Origin: Gymnorhina tibicen
Taxonomy: Eukaryota > Chordata > Aves > Passeriformes > Artamidae
Assembly (NCBI GenBank): GCA_013399875.1
Contig: VXAZ01000607.1
Span: 248,001 to 312,000, forward strand
DNA: 64,000 nt
Reading direction: 5' to 3'
Numbering within the stretch: position 1 is the first letter of the stretch; each line of letters opens with the position of its first letter. This document shows positions 26,101 through 37,600 of the stretch, piece after piece. The notes under the pieces are model-generated. The model had not been told where the DNA came from, did not search any database, and worked only from the letters and a program-made list of their open reading frames with translations. A program made the translations under genes and the position numbers.

Positions 26101-26601
26101 TTCAGATGGCCAGCAGTGCTGCATGGAACTGAGCATCCCTGGCACCTCTAACAGCACCCAGTCATCCCAGGTGCCTCCAGGAACTATCACAATAGAAGCA
26201 AAAGGTTAAGAGCCATCCTTGCAACCTACTGCCCTTTGCTGGGGTATAAAGGACCTCTCCCAAAACTCTTATTCTCTCCTGTGCTGCCCGATGCTGCCCT
26301 CCTCTTCCCACCTGCCAGGACCTGTGCTCTAAGTCATGCACCTTCTTTTATTATGTGCCCATTCATCCATCCCCGAGATTCACAATCCTCCTCCTTTATG
26401 AAGAATTAACTTGTTGGAGCTGATTTATGAAGACTGGCAGGCACCTGTGCTGGAGCAGGGCCCTAATACGTTCATCATGAAGTCCTGTAGTTATTCCTAA
26501 AAGAGCTCATGTTAATGCCTCACATTAAAATTCATATTTTATTTTTACATAACTAGATGTCTCTCTGCAATCTTTAAGATGTGCCCTTCAGAACATGGAT
26601 T

Positions 26602-26628
26602 CCTTTTTCTTTTCTTTTTTTTTTTTTT
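26602..26628 (+). repeat. Poly(T)-rich stretch
   Basis: The run CTTTTTCTTTTC is followed by an uninterrupted run of fourteen T ending at 26628. It could be a retroposon tail on the minus strand, but no element body is recognisable beside it. Confidence 0.8.
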
Positions 26629-28577
26629 GTGAGGGATTGAAGCTGTGTGGTGACAGCTTCTCACAAACATGGGGCGGCACCAGTGCAGGGTGGCAGGTCG
26701 CGTGCTCGCTGCGTGTTGTGTGCCTCGGGTCTGACTGACAGCGAGGACTCGCCAAGGTGCATCCTCCGTCAAACGGAACTCGCTTTTGTTAGCGCAGCAA
26801 CAGAACCGTTTTCCTTAAGAACATAACCTTTCCCAAATCTCCTTTTGCTAACAGGAGCCAGCTTGCACTGGAAAGGAAGTGGGTTGAGCTCTGCACTCTT
26901 CTGGAAGACCCTTCAATGCACGAGGGGCGAGGGGAGCTGGAGCGGGGGAGCAGCTCCCAGGGAGCCTTTCGCGTGAGCCAGCTTGTGATGGGCATGAAAG
27001 AAGAGCTGCAGGGGGCAAAGGCCTGAATTGTTTGGTGGGAACATTTTTTCCCCTTTCAATCCAGTGTGTTTCATTCCCTGGTAGAAACAAATCTACTGGA
27101 ACCCACTGAATTTGGCACAAGTTCAGCTCAAAACATAATTGTCCTCAAAACTCAGGCTGGCAAACTGAAGCCCAGCCTCACGTCCCTCGTTTTCCTGACA
27201 TGTCTCTCTTTGGATGCCAAACGCACCTGAGGGGTGGCCAGGGACCCTCAGCATCGTGGGGACAGGGGCTGCTGGCACCTCCACAGGGCTCTCCCCCTGC
27301 CCGCGCAGTTCAGAGCCAGCCCTGCGGGAAGGCGTTGGCGGGAACAAAGCACCGCAAGCTCCAGCATTCCGCTGCGGATCATAATTGACCACTGAAAGCC
27401 TGAGCTACAGTACTAATTTGATAGGACTGTAATCAATTGTGTTTCTTGCTCTCAGATGCAGAGAGAGAAAGAAAAGGAGTGGGAAAGTTAATCTGGATTT
27501 TTTTGCACACCACAGCAGCAGAAAAACCTTGTCCCTTGTTATTATTTACGTTCAGAGCAGGCTGCTGTGTTGGAAACACTCACGCACGGATGATCCCTGC
27601 CCCAAAGAAGGCCTGCTCTCAGCCAGGCAGACACAGAGGCCATCTGTGGCAGAGTCGTGGCATAACTGTTGGCTTTCTCTGAGGGATGTGGGGCTTGGAG
27701 GAGCCAGGACGGCTCTGAGCAGGAGGGGCCATGCTAAGCGTGCCACTGGCGATGGCCATCGTCCAGGCCATCAGGGAATGAGTGGATATCTTAATCCTGC
27801 TCCCACCCTGGATCTGATCCAAGACAGATTGAAGTCAGTGGAAATCTTCCTGTTGCTGCCCTGGGCTTTCAGCCAGACGGGCAGTGGTGTATGGAGTTCC
27901 TGGGACACAAGACAGAAAGACAGAAAGCCCGAGCAGAGCTGCTGCGTGACTCCCGTGTGAATGCACAAGTAGATTTTGCTGCAAAGAGGACATGAAGCCC
28001 TTAACAGGACTGCCACTGCCCAGTGGGGAGCACTGGAAAACTTTCCCTTGGGTTCCTGGCATTGGTCAGCACAGCGAGTTCCTCTGAGCACCCTTGGCAG
28101 TGTGCTCCTGCCCCTGGCCCTGCCCACGTCCCCTCTGTCCGTGGGTGTCACCCAGTTCAGCACTGCGGAACAGGACAAACCACAGTCCCACAGTGCCCAC
28201 AGCCAGCAGCGCTGCGAGGACAGATCTGCTCTCACTTATTTATTTGTTTTTGCGGGGTGGTACAGAAAATGACAGCTCATAAACTGCCTGCCAGCGCCCT
28301 CCCTTCCCCGTGTCCTTTGAAGCGCTGCTAACCGCTGGCTTTGAACCCCTCTGTTTACTGCGTGCCGCTCAGCTCACGCCTTCGCCACTGACAGAAATTA
28401 CAGAGCAGGAGTAGAGAGAAAAGGAGGAAGATAATGCAAAATGCCCTCCCAACTAACTTTGCTAATTAAACCAGCTCTGAAGCCTTCCCAAACACCCCCA
28501 TGTTATGACAACATGAACAGCCCATTCCAGTGAAACTATTAAATTTATATTGTGCAGATAAAGTCTAAATGAGACCG

Positions 28578-28903
28578 CTGTTGGTTGATAGCTGAACATG
28601 AGCCAGCATGTGCCCAGGGGGGCAAGAAGCCCAATGGCATCTTGGCTTGTACCAGCAAAATTGTGGCCATAAGGACCAGGACAGTGACTGTAACCCTGTG
28701 CTCAGCCCTGCTGAGGCCATGCCTTGAATCCTGGGGTCAGTTTTGGACCTCTCACGACAAGAAAGACGCTGCGGTGGTGGAGTGTGTCCAGAGAAGGGCA
28801 ACAGAGCTGGGAACGTGGTTGGTGGGGACATGGCAGTGCTGGGTTAATGGTTAGACTCAATCTTAAAGGCCATTGACAACCCAAACGATTCTCTGGGTCT
28901 ATG
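28578..28903 (+). mobile_element. CR1 LINE fragment, sense, internally deleted
   Basis: The 5' part matches the end of CR1 ORF2: CCAGCATGTGCCCAGG, GCCCAATGGCATCTTGGCTT, then ATCCTGGGGTCAGTTTTGG and GTGTCCAGAGAAGGGCAACA. At about 28810 it jumps directly to the 3' terminus (GGCAGTGCTGGGTTAATGG, ACCCAAACGATTCTCTGG, TCTATGATT). A few hundred bases present in ordinary CR1 copies are missing between the two parts. Confidence 0.88.
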
Positions 28904-31716
28904 ATTTACTTCCCATTACCCTTATGCCAAAGGGAGCAATCCTTTGGGACATCCTCAAGGAAGAGGGATCCCTCTGAGCCTGAGTCGTGTCTCCTCCTGC
29001 CACGCTCTCTCCGAGACACCCACAGCACAGAGCAAACACATCCCTGCTGGGTTTCTTCCTGGGTACAGCAACACCACCAAGGCTTCAGGCTGTGCCAACA
29101 CAGCATGTGAAATGGGAACTCACTATCCTAACAAGAATAATACTCCTCGCAGAGGTTTACGCACTGCTGCAATTGAGTTATGAAACACCACGAGGATCAG
29201 GTGGACTTTGCAGGAGCTGCTCTTCTCCTGAAGCATTTTTTCATTGTCTTTAGCTAAAATAACCTTTCAGAAAGCAGGAGCAGCATCCTCCTCCCCCTCA
29301 GCCCTCCAGTCACTGTCCTCCGCTGAACATTGATTTTTGCAATGCTCCTCATTTTTCCTGCTCTGGAAATGAACCTGACTGTGTATTTCTGCAGAGATGG
29401 TAGAAAAGAGACAGCAAAGGCAGAGATGTCTGCATGACCATGAGGTCAAACTGGTCCAGCTTTTGGGATTCCTTAGAAAAGGCTTCAAGCTGTCCTATCT
29501 CAGGCACTTCAAATTCAAGACGTTGATAGCTGAAAAAACCAGGCTTCTCAATGCTGAAGGAGAATGAATCTGACCCTGTGCCAAGGAGCACTGTCTGAGG
29601 AGCCCCATGGTGGGTTGACAGTGACTTGCCCCAGTTAACTCATCATTTGTGAGTGATTATATTGCATTGATGGGTGGCCATCATTTGCCACTGTACGACT
29701 AATTAGCCACCAGGCCCCTGGAGCCTTCTGGCTGCTATTTTAGATCTCTATTCCCTCTAAGCAAACAGCAGATAGAAGCAACTTCCATTCCCTAAATAAG
29801 GCAGGGCAAGAGCTTTCACTCAAAGGAGAAAGCAAGGTGCGAGCTGGAGACGCTGCTGGATGGGGCTCGGAGGCGCTGGGATGCGGAGTGCTGGTGTCGG
29901 CGTGGGACTGCTCGTGCCGCACGCACCCACAGCGGCTGCCGGCGGCGACTGTGCCGCAGTGTGATAAGCAACGCTGGCAAGAAGAAACTCCAGAGAAAAA
30001 AAGGCAACTTTTGCCTCCAGGTCTGCGTCTCACAGTCCCTGAGCACACGGTAAATTCTGCTGGGGGAAGCGTTTCCATCCAGCTGCTGCACTGACAGGCA
30101 CAGGAAGGCTGGAAAGGCGTTGGGTGGAGCTCTGCGTGTTTACTGCTATTTATCCTTTGTATTTTCCTGGTGCCGAGAGGCTCTGCATATTGAACAGCCC
30201 TTGTGCAAGGGGGAGCGCACACATGAGAAGGCAGATTTCTCCCAAAAACGTAAAAGTGAAAAATAATAGAGATTACAGATGCATTATTGCTGGACGAGGG
30301 CTCACCTTAAACAGTTATCTATAATTATACAGTGATTTAATTCCAGACCCAAATGATGAACTGACAAATTTCACAGCCCAGTTTCTGTTCTGGAGCCACC
30401 CCCCTGCTTGTTGAAGCTCATTTTTTTGGGGAAGGTTTTGGAGGAAAATAAGCTCTTCCCCCTCAGATCTCCCCGGGGAGCACTCACACGATGCAATCGC
30501 TCGCTCGCAGCATCCCCGACACAGAAGTACAAACAGCGACATTTCCCAATATCAAACGGGGAGCGGAGGGGAGTTGCTAAGATCAGGCTCTGCTCTGATC
30601 TAACTTGCATCTTGCCAGTTTAAAATCTTAATTGAAATGCTACTTGAAAGCCTCCTGAGCACAAGGAGGGAAGATAAACCCAGGCAGTCGGCCCGAATGC
30701 CAAAGCAAGGGGAAGGAAAGCCAAAGTGCTGTTTTTTTCTGAAAATATCATTTTGAGCTGCCTGTCACTGGCAGAGGTATGACATGTTCCTTCTCCAGAG
30801 AGGGACAGGAGGGAGAGGAAAATTGTCTTCCAATCTCAGTGTGAGTAGCAAGGATCAGCTGGGCAGCAGTGCTTCGCTTGCCTGCTGCCTCCCTCGGAAG
30901 TTTGTGAAGAGGGGAGGAAGAAGAGAAGGCAGCAGACCACCACGTTTGGGCAGAGCTGGGCCTGAAGGTCTCTCTCTGCCCACACCAGCTCCCTGAAAGC
31001 CCTGTCGTTCAGCCAGGCAGCTCTTCCACGTGGGAGAGAGGGTGGGGGGAAACCCCCCAAACTGGCCAGAAACCGACTAGCTGTTAATTACACTTTGCAA
31101 CATCTGCTATTTGTGACTATTTGTTTTAGTATTTCTATTTTACACATTGGAACACTCTGATTTTTTGTTGTCTGGAGCTACTGAACCGCCTTGAAAAAGA
31201 GCTATTGCTCAACAGCAGTAGTGGAGCAAGGGTGACCGGAGCACTGCAGCACGCTGAGACCGTGGCAAGGACCACTCCAAGGCTACGGCAGCCCGGCTGC
31301 TGCTTTTTTAGTGATTTGGTTATTTCGGGCACCGCAGACAAACCGTTTGTTCATCTGGGAACAACAGAGCTTAAAAACAAACGAGGTGTTAAGAGGAGGG
31401 AGCTCAAAGCTGGGCTTTCATCTGCAGGCTGCGGTGCGGCTTTGATGGGGCTGGGAGAACAGCTCTGTTCTCAGGGGGATAATAATTATGGTTTTGGCTT
31501 TGAGAAGTCCGGTGGGTTGGATCTTCACAGGCTCTCGGCGCTCCCCTCCCCGCCTCCTCGCATTTCAACTTCAAAGCTGAAGGGAAGAAGCCCCGAATAG
31601 CATCATTTTGTTGATCAAAACCCTGCACTAAACACTGGCCCCGATGAAGAAACCAGAGAGGAGCTTTTCATTATGGAACGGATGAAAACGGCGCCCGGGC
31701 CCGGCCGCTCCATCCC

Positions 31717-32577
31717 AGCCAGCAGTGTTCCACGGCCAGCGGTGTTCCACAGCCAGCGGTGTTCCACGGCCAGCGGTGTTCCACGGCCAGCAGTGTTCCA
31801 CGGCCAGCGGTGTTCCACAGCCAGCAGTGTTCCACGGCCAGCGGTGTTCCACGGACAGCGGTGTTCCACAGCCAGCAGTGTTCCACGGCCAGCGGTGTTC
31901 CATGGCCAGCGGTGTTCCACAGCCAGCAGTGTTCCACGGCCAGCGGTGTTCCATGGCCAGCGGTGTTCCACAGCCAGCAGTGTTCCACGGCCAGCGGTGT
32001 TCCACGGCCAGCGGTGTTCCAGGGACAGCGGTGTTCCACGGCCAGCGGTGTTCCANNNNNNNNNNNNNNNNNNNNNNNNNNNNNNNNNNNNNNNNNNNNN
32101 NNNNNNNNNNNNNNNNNNNNNNNNNNNNNNNNNNNNNNNNNNNNNNNNNNNNNNNNNNNNNNNNNNNNNNNNNNNNNNNNNNNNNNNNNNNNNNNNNNNN
32201 NNNNNNNNNNNNNNNNNNNNNNNNNNNNNNNNNNNNNNNNNNNNNNNNNNNNNNNNNNNNNNNNNNNNNNNNNNNNNNNNNNNNNNNNNNNNNNNNNNNN
32301 NNNNNNNNNNNNNNNNNNNNNNNNNNNNNNNNNNNNNNNNNNNNNNNNNNNNGGCCAGCGGTGTTCCAGGGACAGTGGTGTTCCAGGGACAGCGGTGTTC
32401 CATGGACAGCGCTGTTCCACAGGCAGCGGTGTTCCACGGCCAGCGGTGTTCCACGGCCAGCGGTGTTCCAGGGACAGCGGTGTTCCACGGCCAGCGGTGT
32501 TCCATGGACAGCGGTGTTCCAGGGACAGCAGTGTTCCATGGACAGCGGTGTTCCAGGGACAGCGGTGTTCCATGGGC
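31717..32577. repeat. 17-bp minisatellite with assembly gap
   Basis: Tandem copies of CCAGCGGTGTTCCACGG and close variants: about 20 units from 31717 to 32055 and about 13 from 32353 to 32577, split by Ns. Variation is confined to a few positions (CCAG or ACAG; GCGG or GCAG; ACGG, ACAG, ATGG or AGGG). Part of the left side is organised as a three-unit 51-bp higher-order repeat. Because units are 17 bp and contain no stop in five frames, several 270-370-codon open frames run through on both strands; they are artefacts. Confidence 0.97.
32056..32352. other. Assembly gap (297 Ns) inside the minisatellite
   Basis: An unresolved run of N in the middle of the tandem array. The true array length is unknown. 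Confidence 0.99.
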
Positions 32578-32994
32578 TGAGGAGCCGCGCACGGCCCGGC
32601 CACGTGCGTGGGCCGAGGCTGGCAGAGCATCTTGCTCAGGGCACTGGTGTTTAGAAGGAAATGGTTTTCTTTCATCTGTCCAAGTAAATCTCTCTCGAAC
32701 ACTTGTGAGCCTGATTGCTGCCAATTTCCGCTGCTGAATGCAGCCATTCGGAGGGAAGGCATTAGGACTGAGAGATACTCATAACATTTCAAATGAAGCA
32801 GTTTTTTTCCTTTTTTTCCCCCATCCCACCTCGGGCTGTGTCTCTTTCACCGTTTGGGTATTTGTTCTTTGAGAACAAGAGATATTTCTCTGCTTGAGCT
32901 CTCTCCTATGCAGTCCCTGCCCAGACACGAAGGCACTTCTGCTTGAAGGGATGAGTCCCCTTTGCAGCTGGGCACCATATAAATATACAAATAT

Positions 32995-33390
32995 AGAATC
33001 ATAGAACCACAGAGGGGTTTGGCTCACAGGCACCTTAAAGCCAATCTCGTTCTACCCCCTGCCATGGGCAGGGACACCTTCCACTGTCCCAGGTTGCTCC
33101 AAGCCCCGTCCAGCCTGGCCTTGGACACTGCCAGGAATGGGGCAGCCACAGCTGCTCTGGGCAATCACCTGCTGCCCACACTGCGGGATGAACCCAGGGC
33201 ACGGGGGGTTTCTGGGCTGTGCACGGTCCAGCTCCTGCCCAGCCTCTCATCCAGCAGCTCCCCCAAGTTCTTCTTGGCAGGACTGCTCTCCATCTCCTCA
33301 TTCCTAGGCTGAATTGGTACCAGGGGGCTGCCCTGGCCCAGCTGCAGCATCAGCCTTGTTAAACCTCAAGAGATTCCCATGGGCTACTGC
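32995..33390 (-). mobile_element. Composite CR1 LINE fragment, antisense
   Basis: 32995-33168 is the reverse complement of a CR1 3' end (TAGAATCATAGAACCACAG, CCCCCTGCCATGGGCAGGGA, CAGGTTGCTCCAAGCC, AGCCTGGCCTTGGACACTGC). 33169-33390 matches a more internal CR1 region in the same orientation (CCCAAGTTCTTCTTGGCAGG, TGGTACCAGGG, TTGTTAAACCTCAAGAGATT). The sequence normally found between them is absent, so this is one deleted copy or two adjacent ones. Confidence 0.85.
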
Positions 33391-33529
33391 TTGACTATAC
33401 ACTGTACCATACATACTGTAATGTATATACTGAGAGAGAGAGAGTAGAGGACTTGGAGCATCTCCCAGTGGTGCTGTGCAGAGCCGGAGTCGCTCGGGGT
33501 GTGTACCAGCGCCAGGCTACAACCATTTT
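33391..33529. repeat. TA/GA simple-sequence stretch
   Basis: 33400-33450 holds overlapping TACATAC/TGTATATAC words followed by a short (GA)n run. The remainder to 33529 shows nothing recognisable. Confidence 0.5.
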
Positions 33530-33840
33530 CCACTCATCATTCTGTGCCTGAATATTGCCACACATATGTTATGAAAAATTACCCGCTGCTCAGAGAGCTC
33601 CGAGATACAATAAGATTCACATCAACATTAATGAACCCCTGTCTCTCTTGCGAGAGAAAGCTAATGTAATAACAGCATTATATTCGGCAAACAAATGCTT
33701 GAGACAATTTTTTTTAAGCACCAGACAGTAAACAGGACCGAAAATATCCTCATGAATTACAAGAGTCTAAAATCCTCTACTGAGAAATTAATTTAATAGC
33801 AGTAAATACTAGAACAATTTCCCCCATGTGAAAAGCCACC
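33530..33840. other. Candidate conserved non-coding element
   Basis: A 300-bp AT-rich, complex (non-repeat) block with ACATTAATGAACCCC, AAGCTAATGTAATAACAGC, TGAGAAATTAATTTAATAGC and a run of eight T. The composition and the homeodomain-type TAAT cores are typical of developmental enhancers. No frame is coding. Confidence 0.35.
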
Positions 33841-34239
33841 GCCACACTCAGTTAAAAAGCTTCATTTAAGCAGCACGTGGGCACCCACGAGGGCAGGGAA
33901 ACGTATTTCATCACCTAATGGTCCTTTGGAAAATGCTTTGTCCCTCCTGTGCTGGCACTTGGTGATGGATGTGCCTACCTCCGTGGAAAGATCAGGGAAA
34001 GGAAGGGGGAGAACAAGCTGCAGGGACTCAGAAGGAGAAGAAGCACCCAAACAACCTAACAATTTGGGAACAAACAGGGAAATTCTTTAAATTTAGCCTC
34101 CCTGACGAAAACCCAGACATTTCCAGGCAGCCCCCTTGTTCATCTGCTGCAGAAGAAAGGGAATGTGGCACCAGGGTTGGTAATTCCCATTGATTTTTGG
34201 ATGAGGCTTCATACCCTGGAGGGGCCTCGTCTCTGAGAA

Positions 34240-34620
34240 GCAGCATCTGCCCAGATCGCCGATCAGCGCCCGCCTCCTCCGGCCGTAATGAGATCTGGGA
34301 GCGGCTGGAGGAGCCGGCGCGCCGGCCTTTGGGGAGCAAACGGGCTTTGAAAAGAATTATGTTAATCAGGGTAGCCTTCTCCCCGCATCTGTTCAGCTGT
34401 TATTCCGGGCAAAATTAATAGGTCTAAGGAAAGATCCGATCATAATGACAATCTGGTCTGCGCAGCGGGAGGTTTTATAAAGGAGCCGAACTGCGGCTCA
34501 TTGAAAACACTTAAAGTAATTAGTTACAGGGCTACTCGCTTTCTTTCCTTTTAATAGTAATAATGGTTATTAATGTTTACAAATTACAGCGCCTTGCTGC
34601 AAATGAAAGAATGGCTGGAG
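34240..34620. other. Candidate conserved non-coding element with dense TAAT cores
   Basis: At least six TAAT/ATTA cores lie within 350 bases, including GGCCGTAATGAGATC, TTATGTTAATCAGGG, AAAATTAATAGGTC, ATCATAATGACAATC, AAAGTAATTAGTTAC and GGTTATTAATGTTTAC. The last but one contains a perfect TAATTA homeodomain site. The sequence is non-repetitive and non-coding. It is among the strongest enhancer-like segments in the desert, by composition only. Confidence 0.38.
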
Positions 34621-37600
34621 TGGTTGCCCAGGGAAAGCGGGCCCTCCGAAATTCAGCCTGAGCTCTCCCTTGGAGACAGATTCTCTCTCCCCCAGTCCAT
34701 GATGCCACTGGAGACGGGCTCCCTCTCCCAGGCTGTGGGCATGCCATGACCAAGCACTCACAAACACGAGTTGGTTCCGTGCCCAAACAGGGGTTTGGCA
34801 CCGAGGGACGATGGTGTGGCCACCCCTTGCCAGCGGGCACTGTGCTCTCACGTGCCAAGCACCATGAAAAGCAGGGAGAGAATCGCTCTGATGATAAATA
34901 TGTAGGAGAAGCTCAAATCAACCTGAACTTTAGGAAAGAAGAAAGATAATTAAAATATAAATAGACATGTTTGTTTCAAAGATTGATGGCAAGCACTCGA
35001 TTCAGCCTGAAGATTAATCAGGGAAGTATAATTATGCCTTTGCACAAAAAACCCTGTTAAGTCCCGTCCCTGCCCCAAACAGCAGAGGAGGGAGGCGGGC
35101 AATGCAGCCAAACTGCACATGAAGCTGAAGCTGGAAGGACAATCCCTCAGCATAGGGACACTGCCATGCAGGGGCTGACACCTTTGCTCTGCTCCATGGG
35201 CTTGAGCAGCTTCCCTCATTTCCCCAGACATGCCTCATTTTCACACACTGTGAAACTCTAATGTGGGGTTTCCTTGTATCCCTGTCCCCCCCTCACACCA
35301 CCAAAGCCATTTGTGGGATGCAAGGCATTGTCCCAGCAAGAAGACATTTTCTCTGTTCTTCTCCTTTCCTTGTAGCCCCCGCAGATTCTCCAAGGACATT
35401 TCAAGCTGTAATTATGATGCTAAATGTGATCGCCCAAGCTCATGACTGGCTCATCATGTGGGGGGTGCTGCTCAGTGAAGCTTCTCCGTAACCCCATTAC
35501 ACCCGGGGGCTCTGGGGACGGAGGCGGGAGGTGGATGTAGCACCACCAGCCTCACATTCCTCCCCAGCAAGGGATCACACGGCCAGGCCAAGGCGAGAGA
35601 TTGATTTGCGGGGAGCTGTGCTCGCGTGTCTCAAGCCATGTGTGACGAGCACAAAGATTTGTTTGACATCTTTTCCACGCAAGGTCAAGTTGTACTCTGC
35701 CGCTGCTGACTCAGGCGGTGGGGATGCTGCGGAGCTCCTGCGAGGGTGGGATGCTGTCGCAGCGTGCCCAGCCACCAAAGACACGATGTTTCCCTCTGTG
35801 CCGTTTCCAGCTGTGCAACATCAGCCCAGCTGATCTCACCAGGTGGGCACCGTGGCAGTAATGCATGGGGTGTACCTGCTTCCACCAGCACCCTCTCCGC
35901 CAGCCCCTTCAGTGCTTCTCCCACTGCATTTAAGTCACCCAGCTGTGTTTGCTCAGAACTGGGGGAGATTTCCATCCAGCATCCTTTGGAACAAGCCATC
36001 AGAGCACTGTGTGCCAAATGGAAACATAAGAAGAGGAAATTCTATGCAAGAGGCAAATGTCTTCACAGCCTTCAAGTTGCTCCCTGTTAGTGGTTCTCAC
36101 TCTGAGGCTGTTTTGCTGCCCCAGGCTGTGCATCAGACACTCGCCCCATGGGTCTCTCATTTACTGGCAGGTCCAAGGTCCCAAGGGAGCTTCCCATCAC
36201 AAGGCAAAGCACGTCCTCGGCTCCTTGCATGTGCCAGCCGGGAGATGGGTCTCTGCTCTTCACATTATTTACTTTTTATAGACAAAGCTGTGACCCTGGA
36301 CTCCTTTTTAAAGCTTATCTATCATGTACTTCTCTCCTCTCTGTCTCAGCATCATGCTGAGAGGAGGCTGGTGTGTGTGGAGGGATGCAGGATTTATCCT
36401 GCGGCATCAGTGCTGAGGAGGCACTGGCACTCAGGAATCCCCCCCCGCCCTTCCAGTGCAGGCAGCAGCGGGACCAAGGTGCCCACTCCCCTCCCTACAG
36501 AATGCAGGAGATGAGCAAACAGAAGGCAAGGGATAGTGGGAATTTTTGCATGGGAATCAAAAAGAACAAGCTGTCATTGACTACTGAGCGAAGTCAGGGC
36601 GCCTTGAGTGCAGTACATGGAGTGCTTTATTTAGAGTATATCTGGAGAGAGAACAGGTAAAATAACTGAGTTCAGGGATGAGGCCACGATTCCCCTGGCT
36701 TCGGAGAGCTGAGACTCTCCATATGAGAGGTCAGAGTGATTTTCATGAATCAGAGTAGTGGTGACAGATGCTCTCCTCTCAGCTGGAAAAAGAGACTGAA
36801 AAAGCTCTTTTCCCCTTTTTTAAATGGCTCTCCATCTCCAAGAGAGCCCACATCATTCCTGGGCCTTCAGCACTCACCACACCCGGGCAGCCTGATGGGA
36901 CCCCGTGATCCTCAAAGGGTGGCTGCTGGAAAGAGGGAGCTGCAGTGCTCCCCCTCCTCTCCTGCTGCCTCTGTGGTGCCGGGGTCTGGACACGATGGGG
37001 CACCATTATCCATATAAACACATATATATTATATATGTATATACACACACAGGCAACGTGACAGGCAGCTCCTACACCAAACAGAGGGAAGGCACTTCCC
37101 CCTCCACCCACACTGAGACACCAGCTCATGTGCTAATCTGTCACTGTCGTCTCTTCTTTCATCTCTGACCAAACCTTGGAGCCACTCTGTCTCCACAAAG
37201 AACGGGACAGAAACGCTGCAGGGTCCTGAGGCAGATCCCTGCTTTGTTTGGTTTCTTCTTCTCCACGCACAAGGATGTTGGAAAACAAAGTTAGACATAA
37301 AATCCCCTAAATTATTTGATGAAGAAAAAGGCCTGAGTGTGTGCCAGGCAGCTTTTAGGGGAGAGGGGAGAGAGGGAGCCCAAAAGCTACTGCTGAGCAT
37401 ATTAAAGAATGGCATTATCAAGTGGAATAGACAAGACATGTATATAATGCATAAGTAGTGTTTGCTGCTTCTCCAAACAACTCATAGATCACCAGGACAC
37501 CAGCTCCTAGGAAGAGCAGAAAGGAAAAGAGAGAGGAATGCACGATAGCATCAGAAGAGACGTGGCTGCTGCTGAGGAACGGAAAAAGCCCCAGTCAAAG

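Larger units (their letters stand above)
18640..31716. other. Intergenic DNA downstream of REXO2
   Basis: About 13 kb with no recognisable exon apart from the repeats listed separately. The longest open frames are low-information or run through simple repeats. AT-rich candidate regulatory blocks occur at 18770-18960, 23480-23570, 24860-25140, 26390-26570 and 28395-28577. 20720-21180 is GC-richer but has no gene signature. Human NXPE genes, expected on this side of REXO2, are not seen. Confidence 0.45.

Noticed and set aside
31615..32792. Several 270-373-codon open frames on both strands
   Set aside because: They run through the 17-bp tandem repeat and translate the Ns as X; the peptides are pure 17-residue repeats. 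No gene structure.
35843..36514. 223-codon plus-strand open frame
   Set aside because: No domain, no splice or promoter context, ordinary composition; within chance expectation for a stop-poor patch.
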